Shown piece after piece: positions 51,730-62,822 of a DNA stretch of 64,000 bases. Position 1 is the stretch's first letter, and each line of letters begins with the position of its first letter. This DNA is from Streptomyces lushanensis (GTDB lineage Bacteria; Actinomycetota; Actinomycetes; Streptomycetales; Streptomycetaceae), in assembly GCF_001700515.1 (NCBI RefSeq), contig NZ_MAUD01000086.1:37537-101536 (forward strand). Reading direction: 5' to 3'. The notes beneath the pieces were generated by a model. It saw only the letters and a program-made list of their open reading frames with translations, ran no database searches and had not been told where the DNA came from. A program made the position numbers and the translations under genes.

Positions 51730-52725
51730 TCAGTCCCAGGAGCCACGGGCCGGCGGCAGGGCCGCGATCTCCGCCAGGTCCCGCGCGGTCAGCCGCACGT
51801 GCGCCGCGCCCGCGTTCTCCACCGCCCACCGCTCGCGCTTCGTCCCCGGCAGCGGCACCACATGGCGCCCCCGGGCCAGCACCCACGCCAGCGCCACCTG
51901 CGCCGGAGTCGCCTCGTGCCGCTCCGCGATCCGCCGCAGCCCGGCCACCAGCGGCTGGTTCGCCGCCATCATCTCCGCGGTGAACCGCGGATGGCGCGCC
52001 CGCAGATCGTCCGGTTCGAACCCCTGGCCAGGAGTGAGCGTGCCGGTCAGAAAGCCGTTGCCCAGCGGCATCGCCGCCAGGAAACCGATGCCGCGCGCCT
52101 CGCACCACGGCAGCAGCCGCTCCAGCGCCTCCGGCGACCACACCGACAGCTCCGCCTCCACCGCGCTCACCGGAAAGACCTGCTGCACCCGCTCCAACTG
52201 CCGGATCGTCGCCTCGTGCAGATGCGCGCCGGATCTGCGCCGGGACGCACGCGCGCCCACCGCGCACAGCCCCAGCGCCCGCACCTTCCCTGCGCCCACC
52301 AGCTCCGCCATCGCGCCCCAGGTCTCCTCGACCGGGATCTCCGGGTCCGCGCGGTGCAACTGGTAGAGATCGATCACATCGGTCTGGAGCCGCCGAAGCG
52401 AGGCGTCGCAGGCCCGCCGCACATAGCCGGGACTGCCGTTGGCGACGATGTGCTGATCGCCCACGAGCAGCCCGCACTTGGTCGAGACGAAGGCATCCGC
52501 CCGCCGCTGTCCGAGCACCCGTCCCAGCAGCAGCTCATTGGTGAACGGCCCGTACATGTCGGCCGTGTCCAGCAGGGTCGTACCGGCGTCGAGCGCCGCG
52601 TGGACCGTACGGAGCGAACGGTCGCCGCGCTGCTGCGAACCCGTGTAGGCCCAGTGCATCGGCATGCAGCCGAGCCCGACCGCTCCCACTTCCAGCGCCG
52701 CCGCACCGATTGTCCTGCGCTCCAA
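51730..52725 (-). CDS. aldo/keto reductase
   Basis: 331 residues. (beta/alpha)8 NADPH-dependent oxidoreductase: catalytic Asp and Tyr in LLDTADMYGPFTNE, Lys in VSTKCGL, and His in LYQLHRADPEIPVEE. Cofactor segment near the C-terminus reads VVPLPGTKRERWAVENA. Substrate unknown. Starts at TTG 52725 with an AGGGAGGGG upstream. Divergent from the 2-hydroxyacid dehydrogenase, an 80-bp gap apart. Confidence 0.9.
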   Translation of the reverse strand: MERRTIGAAALEVGAVGLGCMPMHWAYTGSQQRGDRSLRTVHAALDAGTTLLDTADMYGPFTNELLLGRVLGQRRADAFVSTKCGLLVGDQHIVANGSPGYVRRACDASLRRLQTDVIDLYQLHRADPEIPVEETWGAMAELVGAGKVRALGLCAVGARASRRRSGAHLHEATIRQLERVQQVFPVSAVEAELSVWSPEALERLLPWCEARGIGFLAAMPLGNGFLTGTLTPGQGFEPDDLRARHPRFTAEMMAANQPLVAGLRRIAERHEATPAQVALAWVLARGRHVVPLPGTKRERWAVENAGAAHVRLTARDLAEIAALPPARGSWD

Positions 52726-52804
52726 CGCCGTACCCCTCCCTGTGCCGTCCTCAAGCTAACCGCATCGCCCCAGTAGCCCGCACGCTTCGCATAGCCTCCT
52801 GACC

Positions 52805-53752
52805 ATGACTTCAGACGTTTGGATCCCGTTTCCGGCCGAGGAGGTCGACGGGCTTCCCGCGGGGCTCGACCTCCGCTTCTGGGACGGCGGCCAGGACTTC
52901 CCAGCCGACCCGGCCGACTGCGCCTTCTACGTCGTCCCGTACATGAAGAGCATGGAGATCGCCATACGGCCGCTCTCCGCGATGACCTCGGTACGCGTCG
53001 TACAGACCCTCTCGGCGGGCATCGACCATGTGACGCCCGGACTCGGCTCACTGCCCGCCGGAGTCCGGCTCTGCAACGCCAAGGGCGTCCACGAGGCCAG
53101 CACCGCCGAACTCACGCTCGCCCTGATCCTCGCCTCCCTGCGCGGTATTCCCGGCTTCGTCCGGGGCCAGGAGCGCGAGGAGTGGCGGTCCGGCTTCTAT
53201 CCGGCGCTCGCCGACAAGTCCGTACTGATCGTGGGATACGGATCGATCGGCGCCGCCATCGAGGACCGGCTCGCGCCGTTCGAGTGCGCGCGGGTGGCGC
53301 GCGTCGCGCGCTCCGCACGCACTACGGAGCGCGGTCCGGTGCACGCGTTCACCGAGCTGCCCGCGCTGCTGCCGGACGCCGATGTCGTCATCCTCTCGAC
53401 GCCGCTCACCGGGACCACGAAAGGCCTGGTGGGAGCCGAGTTCCTGGCCCGGATGAAGGACGGCGCGCTCCTGGTGAACGTCGCGCGCGGCCCGGTCGTC
53501 GACACCAAGGCGCTGCTCGCGGAGGCGGAGAGCGGAAGGATCACGGCCGCGCTCGATGTCACCGATCCGGAACCACTCCCGGCGGGCCATCCGCTCTGGC
53601 ATGCTCCGGGTGTCCTCATCAGCCCCCACGTCGGAGGATCGACCTCGGCGTTCCTGCCGCGCGCCAGACGTCTGCTGGCCGAGCAGCTCACCCGGTTCGC
53701 CACCGGGCGGGACCTGCTCAACACCGTCCTCGTCACCGGACGGCCGTCCTAG
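52805..53752 (+). CDS. D-isomer-specific 2-hydroxyacid dehydrogenase
   Basis: 315 residues. NAD-binding loop VLIVGYGSIGAAIEDRL, substrate Arg/Glu/His catalytic residues in LLVNVARGPVVD, DVTDPEPLPAGHPLW, and a terminal ISPHVGGSTSAFLPRA (His). Reduces a 2-keto acid; could be a phosphoglycerate dehydrogenase-like or glyoxylate reductase type. Distinct from serA further right, which has ACT domains. Leaderless start likely: TAGCCT 7 nt before the ATG. Confidence 0.9.
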   Translation: MTSDVWIPFPAEEVDGLPAGLDLRFWDGGQDFPADPADCAFYVVPYMKSMEIAIRPLSAMTSVRVVQTLSAGIDHVTPGLGSLPAGVRLCNAKGVHEASTAELTLALILASLRGIPGFVRGQEREEWRSGFYPALADKSVLIVGYGSIGAAIEDRLAPFECARVARVARSARTTERGPVHAFTELPALLPDADVVILSTPLTGTTKGLVGAEFLARMKDGALLVNVARGPVVDTKALLAEAESGRITAALDVTDPEPLPAGHPLWHAPGVLISPHVGGSTSAFLPRARRLLAEQLTRFATGRDLLNTVLVTGRPS

Positions 53753-54090
53753 GACCGCCGGCGGAATCCCGTGGTCCGGCGCCCGCCGGTCTTCAGCCAC
53801 TCTCCGCAGCCGCCCGGACACCCTCGTGGCTGACAACCGCCCTGGTCGTCACGGAGAGTAGAAGAACTATGTCCCTGAGTGACGAGACTGGTGTATCGTC
53901 CCGATCTGGGGGCCGCGCCACGCCTGGGGCGGCACGGCGGAGCGATCAGAATCCGAGGGGGGCGACGGGCGATGTACGGCCAATGGACCAACGATCCGAC
54001 GCGGCAGGGACGCCGACGGCGACCTCCGGACATCCCGGTGCGCACGCCGGCCCCGGCGGCGGTGACAGCGAAGACCCCAGGAGCGGTCCG
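53753..54090. other. 5' region of the CdgC-type gene
   Basis: 338 bp after the dehydrogenase. It is open in frame with CdgC back to ATG 53869 and ATG 53983 and contains a second, overlapping short frame (53972-54094). It must also contain the cdgC promoter. I cannot fix -35/-10 boxes. Confidence 0.35.
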
Positions 54091-54094
54091 GTGA
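53972..54094 (+). CDS. possible upstream ORF overlapping cdgC
   Basis: 40-residue frame opening MYGQWTNDPTRQGRRRR, Arg/Pro-rich, with a strong GAGGGGGG about 9 nt upstream. Its TGA overlaps the CdgC GTG at 54091 (GTGA), so it could be translationally coupled to cdgC. G/C at third positions is high in this frame but equally high in the CdgC frame, so it may be incidental or a frameshifted true N-terminus. Confidence 0.3.
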   Translation: MYGQWTNDPTRQGRRRRPPDIPVRTPAPAAVTAKTPGAVR

Positions 54095-56931
54095 GCGCCG
54101 AGGGCGTGGTCCTCGGCCGCCGGACGGTCTCCGGCAGCGGCACCGGACTGCTGGCGCAACTCCTCCTCGCGCTGATCTGCGGAGGGTACGCGGCCGGGGC
54201 CGCGCTCGGCTGGGGCTCGGAGAAACTGGCCCTGTTCATGGGCGACTTCGGGCTGAGCCTCGCCGCCATGATCGCCGCCGTCTCCTGCTTCTGCTACGCC
54301 CGCGTCCGACGCGGCCCGTTCCGCCCCGCCTGGCTGCTGTTCTCGTTCTCCTCGGCGATGGCCTCCGGGGGGAACGCGGTCTGGGGCTGGTACGAAGTGA
54401 TCCTGGACGAGCCCGTGCCCAGCCCCTCCCTCGCCGATCTCTTCTTCCTCTGCTTCGCGCCGCCCGCCATCGTGGGTCTGCTCGTCCTCGCCAAACGGCC
54501 GGTCAGCAGGGCCGGCTGGGTCTGTCTCGCGCTGGACTCCTGGCTGATCGGCGGCTCGCTGCTCACCCTCTCGTGGAGCCTGGCCCTCGCGCGCACCACC
54601 CAGGTCAGCGGCGAGAGCGTCACCCAGGCCGCGCTCTCCCTGGCCTATCCGCTGCTCGACATCGTCCTGGTCAGCATGGTCCTGGCCCTCCACTTCCGGC
54701 GGGCCACCGGCAGCCGCTCCGCGGTGAACACCGCGATCGCCGCACTCGCCCTGACGGTCCTGTGCGACGCCCTGTTCACCTCGCCGCTCCTGCGCGAGAC
54801 CTACCGCTCCGGCCAGCTCCTGGACGCGGGCTGGTTCGCCGGCTCGCTGCTTCTCGCCTACGCGCCCTGGGGCGTGCGCCGGGCCCCCGAGAGCGTCCCG
54901 CATCCGCGCCAGAGCCGGCAGAGCCGTCCCGCCGGCCATCCGATCGCGGGCTCCCTCGCCGCGATCACGCCGTATCTCGCCGCGGCCGTCTGCACGCTCG
55001 GGATCCTCTACAACGTCATCGAGGGCCGCCAGGTCGACCGGGTGGTGGTCCTCACCGGCTGTACGGTCGTCCTCGCCCTGGTCGTCCGTCAGGGCATCAT
55101 GCTCGTCGACAACATCGCGCTCACCCATGAACTGGCCCAGACGGAGAACCACTTCCGCTCCCTGGTCCAGGGGTCCAGCGATGTGATCATGATCGCCGCG
55201 CCCTCCGGCATACTGCGCTATGTCAGCCCCGCCGCCTCGGGTGTGTACGGACGCGAGGCCGAGGATCTCGTCGGCGCCGAGCTGGCCTCGATCATCCACC
55301 CGGACGATCTCGGCAGGGTCGTCCACGAAGTGCGGCGGTTCCTGGCCGCCCCGCCCTCCGAGGAGCCCACCACCCGGATCGAGTGCCGCTTCAAGTCCGG
55401 CGCGGGGGAGTGGCTCAACGTGGAGTCCACGGTCAACCGCCACCAGGGCGGGCTGATCTTCAACAGCCGGGACGTCACCGAACGGGTGCGCCTTCAGGCG
55501 CAGTTGCAGCACAACGCCGAGCACGACCCGCTCACCGACCTGCCCAACCGGGCTCTGTTCACCGAGCGCGTGCGCCAGGCCCTCTCCGGCCGCCGTACGA
55601 CCGATCCCGGCACCGCCGTGCTTTTCATCGACCTCGACGGCTTCAAGGCCGTCAACGACCGGCTGGGCCACCAGGCCGGGGACGAGCTGCTGATCCTCGC
55701 CGCGCAGCGGCTCCAGGACTCGGTACGGGCCGGGGACACCGCCGCCCGGCTCGGCGGCGACGAGTTCGCGGCGATCGTCCTCGGCGACGGCGGCGGCGAC
55801 CAGCGCGCACGGGAGTACCAGGTCCATGAGATCGCCGACCGGCTCCGGCTGCGGCTCTCCCAGCCGTACCGCATCGACGGCAACGATGTCCGGGTCGCCG
55901 CCTCCATCGGCGTCGCCTTCGCCGAACCGGGCATAACGCCCACCGATCTGATGCGCAACGCCGACCTCGCCATGTACCGCGCCAAGGCGGGCGGCAAGGA
56001 CCGCGTCGAGCTGTACGCGCCGCAGATGCAGGCCGACGTCGTGCGCAGGACGGAGCTGGCGGCCCGGCTGCGCTCCGCGCTCCACGACGGCGAGTTCGCG
56101 CTGCTCCACCAGCCGGTGGTGCATCTGGCCACCGGCCGGGTCTCCTCCGTCGCCGCCCAGGCCCGCTGGCGCTCGGCCCAGGGCATCCTCTTCACCCCGG
56201 CCGAGTTCCTGCGCGTCGCCGACGACAGCGACCGCACCGCGGAACTCGCCCGCTGGCTGCTCGAAGAGGCCGTCGTACAGGCCGCCGAGCGTGCCAGGAC
56301 GGGCCATGCCGTACCCGTCGCGGTCCGGCTCCCGGCCCGCAGGCTGCTCGACCGGTCCATGCCGCTCGGCTCCATCGAGGCCCTGCTGACCCGCCATGGT
56401 CTGGCCTCCGGCGCCCTGGTGATCGAGCTGGCCGACACCGATCCGCGCGCCTGCCTGGACGAGCTGGAGCACCGTCTCGTCGCGCTGCGCCGACTGGGCG
56501 TACGGATCGCGCTCGACGGCTTCGGCAGCGGCTACGCGGCGATAAACGCGCTGCGGCGGCTCCCCGTCGACGTACTGAAGCTGGACCGCGGTCTGGTGGA
56601 GGGCGTCGTGGAGTCCGCGAGGCTGCACAAGATCACCGCGGGACTGCTGCGGATCGCCGGTGATCTGGGGATGCAGTCGGTGGCCGACGGCCTGGACGTA
56701 CCGGAGCAGGTGCTCGCGCTGCGCGCCATGGGATGCACCCATGGCCAGGGCATGGCCTTCTCCGGGCCGCTCGACGAGTACCGGCTGCGCCGCGCCCTGG
56801 TGGGCGGCCCGTACGCGCTGCCCGGCAGCGGCACCGTCCTGCCCGTTCTGACCGGCGGCTCACTGCCGGTCAGACAGCCCCGCCAGCCGGTCTCCGACCG
56901 TGTTCCACGCCCGCTCGATCCGCTCAAATAA
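54091..56931 (+). CDS. cdgC: CdgC-type membrane PAS-GGDEF-EAL protein
   Basis: 946 residues. About eight hydrophobic segments (20-345), PAS domain (352-470), GGDEF intact at 555-559 with an I-site RAGD at 546-549, so it should be a product-inhibited diguanylate cyclase. The EAL domain is degenerate: EALVRW is AAQARW and DDFGTGYS is LDGFGSGYA, so no phosphodiesterase activity is expected. Directly upstream of ilvB, where the CdgC homologue of S. coelicolor (SCO5511, from memory) lies. Start uncertain: GTG 54091 has AGGAG 7 nt upstream; ATG 53983 and 53869 are in frame. Confidence 0.82.
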   Translation: MSAEGVVLGRRTVSGSGTGLLAQLLLALICGGYAAGAALGWGSEKLALFMGDFGLSLAAMIAAVSCFCYARVRRGPFRPAWLLFSFSSAMASGGNAVWGWYEVILDEPVPSPSLADLFFLCFAPPAIVGLLVLAKRPVSRAGWVCLALDSWLIGGSLLTLSWSLALARTTQVSGESVTQAALSLAYPLLDIVLVSMVLALHFRRATGSRSAVNTAIAALALTVLCDALFTSPLLRETYRSGQLLDAGWFAGSLLLAYAPWGVRRAPESVPHPRQSRQSRPAGHPIAGSLAAITPYLAAAVCTLGILYNVIEGRQVDRVVVLTGCTVVLALVVRQGIMLVDNIALTHELAQTENHFRSLVQGSSDVIMIAAPSGILRYVSPAASGVYGREAEDLVGAELASIIHPDDLGRVVHEVRRFLAAPPSEEPTTRIECRFKSGAGEWLNVESTVNRHQGGLIFNSRDVTERVRLQAQLQHNAEHDPLTDLPNRALFTERVRQALSGRRTTDPGTAVLFIDLDGFKAVNDRLGHQAGDELLILAAQRLQDSVRAGDTAARLGGDEFAAIVLGDGGGDQRAREYQVHEIADRLRLRLSQPYRIDGNDVRVAASIGVAFAEPGITPTDLMRNADLAMYRAKAGGKDRVELYAPQMQADVVRRTELAARLRSALHDGEFALLHQPVVHLATGRVSSVAAQARWRSAQGILFTPAEFLRVADDSDRTAELARWLLEEAVVQAAERARTGHAVPVAVRLPARRLLDRSMPLGSIEALLTRHGLASGALVIELADTDPRACLDELEHRLVALRRLGVRIALDGFGSGYAAINALRRLPVDVLKLDRGLVEGVVESARLHKITAGLLRIAGDLGMQSVADGLDVPEQVLALRAMGCTHGQGMAFSGPLDEYRLRRALVGGPYALPGSGTVLPVLTGGSLPVRQPRQPVSDRVPRPLDPLK

Positions 56932-56952
56932 TGAGACTCCCGTCCCACCGGC

Positions 56953-56982
56953 TTGACAGTCGGGGCGCGCCGGAGGGATGGT
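56953..56982 (+). promoter_or_regulatory. ilvB promoter
   Basis: TTGACA at 56953-56958 (perfect -35) and GATGGT at 56977-56982 with an 18-bp spacer. Predicted start of transcription at about 56990, coinciding with the leader-peptide ATG. Confidence 0.55.
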
Positions 56983-56989
56983 CTGTGCC

Positions 56990-57031
56990 ATGCGCACCCG
57001 AATTCTCGTACTTGGACAGCGCGTCGGTTGA
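56990..57031 (+). CDS. ilv leader peptide
   Basis: 13 residues, [13 protein letters not shown]. It carries Ile, Leu, Val, Leu in succession and another Val, the amino acids made by the ilv genes downstream, so ribosome speed here can sense their supply. GGAGGG lies upstream, but if transcription starts at the A of ATG the message is leaderless. Confidence 0.7.
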   Translation: MRTRILVLGQRVG

Positions 57032-57107
57032 AGCAGAGCCCGGCACCCGCTCTGCAGTCCACACCGACGCGCTCCCCTCGCTTGCCTCACGGCACGAGGG
57101 GTTTTTT
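57018..57107 (+). terminator. ilv attenuator: pause stem and terminator
   Basis: Perfect 11-bp pairing AGCGCGTCGGT (57018-57028, end of the leader peptide) with ACCGACGCGCT (57063-57073), enclosing GCAGAGC / GCTCTGC (57033-57039, 57049-57055). Directly adjacent is the terminator CCCCTCG (57074-57080) / CGAGGGG (57095-57101) followed by six T. Classic leader-attenuation layout; a competing antiterminator fold needs an energy calculation. Confidence 0.85.
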
Positions 57108-57165
57108 GTTGCACCGGCACACCACAAACCTCGCAAAAACCCTCAGCTTCGAGAAGAGAATGCCG

Positions 57166-59016
57166 ATGACCGAGCAGGCCACCGGGGCCCACCATCCGCA
57201 GCCGCGGGCCCGTAACGGCGGATCGTCGTCCGCCCCCGTCGAGCACGTCACGGGAGCGCAGTCCCTCATCCGTGCGCTTGAGGAAGTGGGCGCCGACACG
57301 GTATTCGGCATCCCCGGCGGCGCGATCCTCCCCGCCTACGACCCGATGATGGACTCCACCCGGGTCCGCCATGTCCTGGTCCGGCACGAGCAGGGAGCGG
57401 GCCACGCGGCCACCGGTTACGCCCAGGCCACCGGCAAGGTCGGTGTCTGCATGGCCACTTCGGGCCCCGGTGCCACCAATCTGGTCACCCCGATCGCCGA
57501 CGCGCACATGGACTCGGTGCCGCTGGTCGCGATCACCGGCCAGGTGGCCAGCAAGGCCATCGGTACGGACGCCTTCCAGGAGGCGGACATCTGCGGCATC
57601 ACCATGCCGATCACCAAGCACAACTTCCTTGTCACCAAGGCCGAGGACATCCCGCGCATCATCGCGGAGGCCTTCCACATCGCCTCCACCGGCCGGCCGG
57701 GACCGGTGCTGGTCGACATCGCCAAGGACGCGCTCCAGGCCCGTACGACCTTCTCCTGGCCGCCCACCCACGACCTGCCCGGCTACCGCCCGGTGACCAA
57801 GCCGCACGCCAAGCAGATCCGTGAGGCCGCCAAGCTGATCACCCAGGCCAAACGGCCGGTGCTCTACGTCGGCGGCGGGGTCATCAAGGCCGGCGCGACC
57901 GCCGAGCTGAGGGTCCTGGCCGAGCTGACCGGCGCGCCCGTCACCACCACCCTGATGGCGCTGGGTTCCTTCCCCGACAGCCACCCGCTGCATGTGGGAA
58001 TGCCGGGCATGCACGGCTCGGTCACCGCCGTCACCGCGCTCCAGAAGGCCGATCTGATCATCGCCCTGGGTGCCCGCTTCGACGACCGTGTCACCGGCAA
58101 GCTGGACAGTTTCGCGCCGTACGCCAAGATCGTCCACGCCGATGTCGACCCGGCCGAGATCGGCAAGAACCGCGCCGCCGACGTGCCGATCGTCGGCGAC
58201 GCGCGTGAGGTCCTCGCCGATCTGGTCCAGGCGGTCCAGGCGGAGCACACCGAAGGGCGGGTGGGGGACTACAGCGCCTGGTGGACGGATCTCAACCGCT
58301 GGCGCGAGACCTATCCTCTCGGCTACGACCAGCCCGAGGACGGCAGCCTCTCCCCCCAGCAGGTCATCCAGCGGATCGGGCAGCTCGCCCCGGCGGACAC
58401 CATCTACGCGGCGGGCGTCGGCCAGCACCAGATGTGGGCCGCGCACTTCATCGAGTACGAGAAGCCCGCCACCTGGCTGAACTCGGGCGGCGCGGGGACC
58501 ATGGGATACGCCGTCCCGGCCGCCATGGGCGCCAAGGCGGGCCGGCCCGACCGCACGGTCTGGGCGATCGACGGCGACGGCTGCTTCCAGATGACCAATC
58601 AGGAACTGACCACCTGCGCGCTCAACAACATCCCGATCAAGGTCGCGATCATCAACAACGGCGCGCTGGGCATGGTCCGCCAGTGGCAGACCCTCTTCTA
58701 CAACCAGCGCTACTCCAACACCGTGCTGCACTCGGGCCAGGAGACGGTGGACGGCCCCAGCGGCGGCACGCGCGTCCCCGACTTCGTGAAGCTCTCCGAG
58801 GCCATGGGCTGCGTCGCGATGCGCTGCGAGTCGCCCGACGAGCTGGACGCGGTCATCGCCAAGGCGAACGCGATCAACGACCGCCCGGTCGTGGTCGACT
58901 TCATCGTCCACGAGGACGCCCAGGTGTGGCCGATGGTCGCCGCCGGCACCTCCAACGACGAGGTCATGGCGGCCCTGGGCGTCCGCCCCGATTTCGGTGA
59001 CAACGAAGACGACTGA
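57166..59016 (+). CDS. ilvB: acetolactate synthase large subunit
   Basis: 616 residues, thiamine-diphosphate enzyme making acetolactate or acetohydroxybutyrate, first common step to Val, Leu and Ile. The catalytic Glu lies in [17 protein letters not shown] motif [14 protein letters not shown] ending in IINN; FAD region [11 protein letters not shown] 57166 has GAGAAGAG upstream; an ATG two codons earlier is possible. Controlled by the attenuator upstream. The small subunit follows after 52 nt. Confidence 0.96.
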   Translation: MTEQATGAHHPQPRARNGGSSSAPVEHVTGAQSLIRALEEVGADTVFGIPGGAILPAYDPMMDSTRVRHVLVRHEQGAGHAATGYAQATGKVGVCMATSGPGATNLVTPIADAHMDSVPLVAITGQVASKAIGTDAFQEADICGITMPITKHNFLVTKAEDIPRIIAEAFHIASTGRPGPVLVDIAKDALQARTTFSWPPTHDLPGYRPVTKPHAKQIREAAKLITQAKRPVLYVGGGVIKAGATAELRVLAELTGAPVTTTLMALGSFPDSHPLHVGMPGMHGSVTAVTALQKADLIIALGARFDDRVTGKLDSFAPYAKIVHADVDPAEIGKNRAADVPIVGDAREVLADLVQAVQAEHTEGRVGDYSAWWTDLNRWRETYPLGYDQPEDGSLSPQQVIQRIGQLAPADTIYAAGVGQHQMWAAHFIEYEKPATWLNSGGAGTMGYAVPAAMGAKAGRPDRTVWAIDGDGCFQMTNQELTTCALNNIPIKVAIINNGALGMVRQWQTLFYNQRYSNTVLHSGQETVDGPSGGTRVPDFVKLSEAMGCVAMRCESPDELDAVIAKANAINDRPVVVDFIVHEDAQVWPMVAAGTSNDEVMAALGVRPDFGDNEDD

Positions 59017-59068
59017 GCCGGGACCGAGAGCCCAGAGAGACCGAGAGCCAGAGAGAAGAGACCGACAC

Positions 59069-60755
<1,687 letters not shown>

Positions 60756-60764
60756 CACCGCGCG

Positions 60765-60799
60765 GGGACGGCCCGGCCCGGACGGGCCGGGCCGTCCCC
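60765..60799 (+). terminator. ilvC terminator hairpin
   Basis: Perfect 16-bp stem GGGGACGGCCCGGCCC / GGGCCGGGCCGTCCCC with a GAC loop, 9 nt after the ilvC stop. No U-tract, as is usual in Streptomyces. Confidence 0.75.
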
Positions 60800-61092
60800 C
60801 CAAGGCCACGACGCGGCGCCCCGACGCGCGATCACGACGCCGGACCGTACGGGTACGGCGCCGGACCGTGCGTGGACGCCGGGCCCGACGCGTATGAGTG
60901 ATCCTGTCGCTCGGGCGGATCACCCGCCCCGTTACGGCACTACACTGCTCAACACATACGCGTCAGGCCCACAGCGTTGTGCGTCTTCCACGCGGCTAGG
61001 TTCTGTCCTGTCCGACCGGGCACGCCCTAGGACCCCTCCACCGCCTGCGGCCGTCGGGACGGCCGTCCGCAATGGGACTTGTGAGGACTCAC
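60800..61092. promoter_or_regulatory. control region upstream of serA
   Basis: About 290 bp without a gene. TACACT at 60941-60946 fits a -10 box, with a weak -35; that would leave a leader of about 145 nt. Inside the leader are short CCTAGG-type repeats (61000-61035). No known riboswitch matches by eye. Confidence 0.3.
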
Positions 61093-62685
61093 GTGAGCTC
61101 GAAACCTGTCGTACTCATCGCCGAAGAGCTTTCGCCCGCCACCGTCGACGCGCTCGGTCCGGACTTCGAGATCCGGCACTGCAACGGCGCCGACCGCGCG
61201 GAGCTGCTGCCCGCCATCGCCGATGTGGACGCCATTCTCGTCCGTTCCGCGACCAAGGTCGACGCGGAGGCGGTCGCCGCGGCTCGGAAGCTCCGGGTGG
61301 TCGCCCGCGCCGGCGTCGGTCTCGACAATGTCGACGTCTCCGCCGCCACCAAGGCCGGTGTGATGGTCGTCAACGCGCCGACCTCCAACATCGTCACCGC
61401 CGCCGAGCTGGCCTGCGGACTGCTGGTCGCCACCGCGCGCAACATCCCCCAGGCGAACGCGGCCCTCAAGAACGGCGAGTGGAAGCGCTCGAAGTACACG
61501 GGCGTGGAGCTGAGCGAGAAGACGCTCGGCGTGGTGGGCCTGGGCCGGATCGGTGTACTGGTCGCCCAGCGCATGTCCGCCTTCGGGATGAAGATCGTCG
61601 CGTACGACCCCTACGTGCAGCCGGCCCGCGCCGCCCAGATGGGCGTCAAGCTGCTGACGCTGGACGAGCTCCTCGAGGTGTCGGACTTCATCACCGTGCA
61701 CCTGCCCAAGACGCCCGAGACGCTGGGGCTGATCGGCGACGAGGCACTGCACAAGGTGAAGCCGACGGTACGGATCGTGAACGCCGCGCGCGGCGGGATC
61801 GTGGACGAGGAGGCGCTGGCCTCCGCGCTCAAGGAGGGCCGGGTCGCCGGCGCCGGTCTGGACGTGTACGCGAAGGAGCCCTGCACGGACTCCCCGCTGT
61901 TCCAGTTCGACCAGGTCGTCTGCACGCCGCACCTCGGCGCGTCCACCGACGAGGCGCAGGAGAAGGCGGGCATCGCGGTCGCCCGGTCCGTACGGCTCGC
62001 CCTCGCCGGTGAGCTCGTGCCGGACGCGGTCAATGTCCAGGGCGGAGTCATCGCCGAGGACGTACGGCCCGGCCTGCCCCTCGCCGAGAAGCTCGGCCGT
62101 ATCTTCACCGCGCTGGCGGGCGAGGTCGCGGTCCGTCTCGATGTCGAGGTGTACGGCGAGATCACCCAGCACGATGTGAAGGTGCTCGAACTCTCCGCGC
62201 TCAAGGGCGTGTTCGAGGATGTCGTCGCCGAGACGGTGTCGTATGTGAACGCTCCGCTGTTCGCGCAGGAGCGGGGTGTCGAGGTCCGGCTCACCACGTC
62301 GAGCGAATCCCCGAACCACCGCAATGTGGTGATGGTGCGCGGCACGCTCTCGGACGGCGAGGAGGTCTCGGTCTCCGGCACGCTGGCGGGCCCCAAGCAC
62401 CTCCAGAAGATCGTCGCGATCGGCGACTACGACATCGATCTGGCGCTGGCCGATCATATGGTCGTCCTGCGCTACGAGGACCGTCCCGGTGTGGTCGGTA
62501 CGGTCGGCCGGATCCTCGGCGAGGCCGGGCAGAACATCGCGGGGATGCAGGTCTCCCGGGTGGAGGAGGGCGGCGAGGCGCTGGTCGTGCTCACCGTCGA
62601 CGACACCGTGTCGCAGTCCGTGCTGACGGAGATCGCCGAGGAGATCGGCGCGACGTCGGCCCGTTCGGTGAACCTGACCGACTGA
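61093..62685 (+). CDS. serA: D-3-phosphoglycerate dehydrogenase
   Basis: 530 residues. Starts the phosphorylated serine pathway from 3-phosphoglycerate. NAD loop VGLGRIGVLVAQRM, catalytic region RIVNAARGGIVDEEAL, CTPHLGASTDEAQE (His), an intervening domain (about 315-450) and a C-terminal ACT domain (YEDRPGVVGTVGRILGEAGQNIAGMQ), the long type found in mycobacteria and Streptomyces that can be serine-inhibited. GTG start; GTGAGGACT provides a weak ribosome site. Follows ilvC with its own terminator in between. Confidence 0.96.
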   Translation: MSSKPVVLIAEELSPATVDALGPDFEIRHCNGADRAELLPAIADVDAILVRSATKVDAEAVAAARKLRVVARAGVGLDNVDVSAATKAGVMVVNAPTSNIVTAAELACGLLVATARNIPQANAALKNGEWKRSKYTGVELSEKTLGVVGLGRIGVLVAQRMSAFGMKIVAYDPYVQPARAAQMGVKLLTLDELLEVSDFITVHLPKTPETLGLIGDEALHKVKPTVRIVNAARGGIVDEEALASALKEGRVAGAGLDVYAKEPCTDSPLFQFDQVVCTPHLGASTDEAQEKAGIAVARSVRLALAGELVPDAVNVQGGVIAEDVRPGLPLAEKLGRIFTALAGEVAVRLDVEVYGEITQHDVKVLELSALKGVFEDVVAETVSYVNAPLFAQERGVEVRLTTSSESPNHRNVVMVRGTLSDGEEVSVSGTLAGPKHLQKIVAIGDYDIDLALADHMVVLRYEDRPGVVGTVGRILGEAGQNIAGMQVSRVEEGGEALVVLTVDDTVSQSVLTEIAEEIGATSARSVNLTD

Positions 62686-62737
62686 GCCGCGATCCGAGCG
62701 ACTGAGCCGTACCGGGCCGCGGGCCCGGGTGAGCGTG

Positions 62738-62765
62738 GAAGGGCCCGGCATCCGCCGGGCCCTTC
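62738..62765 (+). terminator. serA terminator hairpin
   Basis: Perfect 12-bp stem GAAGGGCCCGGC / GCCGGGCCCTTC with an ATCC loop, 50 nt past the serA stop and between converging genes, so it may serve both. Confidence 0.8.
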
Positions 62766-62822
62766 GTGCGTCCTCGCCCGGTGTCCTCGGGCGGTGACCG
62801 CGCGCCCGACCGGGCACGGGCG

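Noticed and set aside
53749..56742. 997-codon open frame antisense to the CdgC-type gene
   Set aside because: Mirror of a strongly biased coding frame, without family motifs.
60800..61092. T-box or serine-linked riboswitch ahead of serA
   Set aside because: No T-box sequence (AGGGTGG-like), no specifier loop, no terminator overlap seen by eye.
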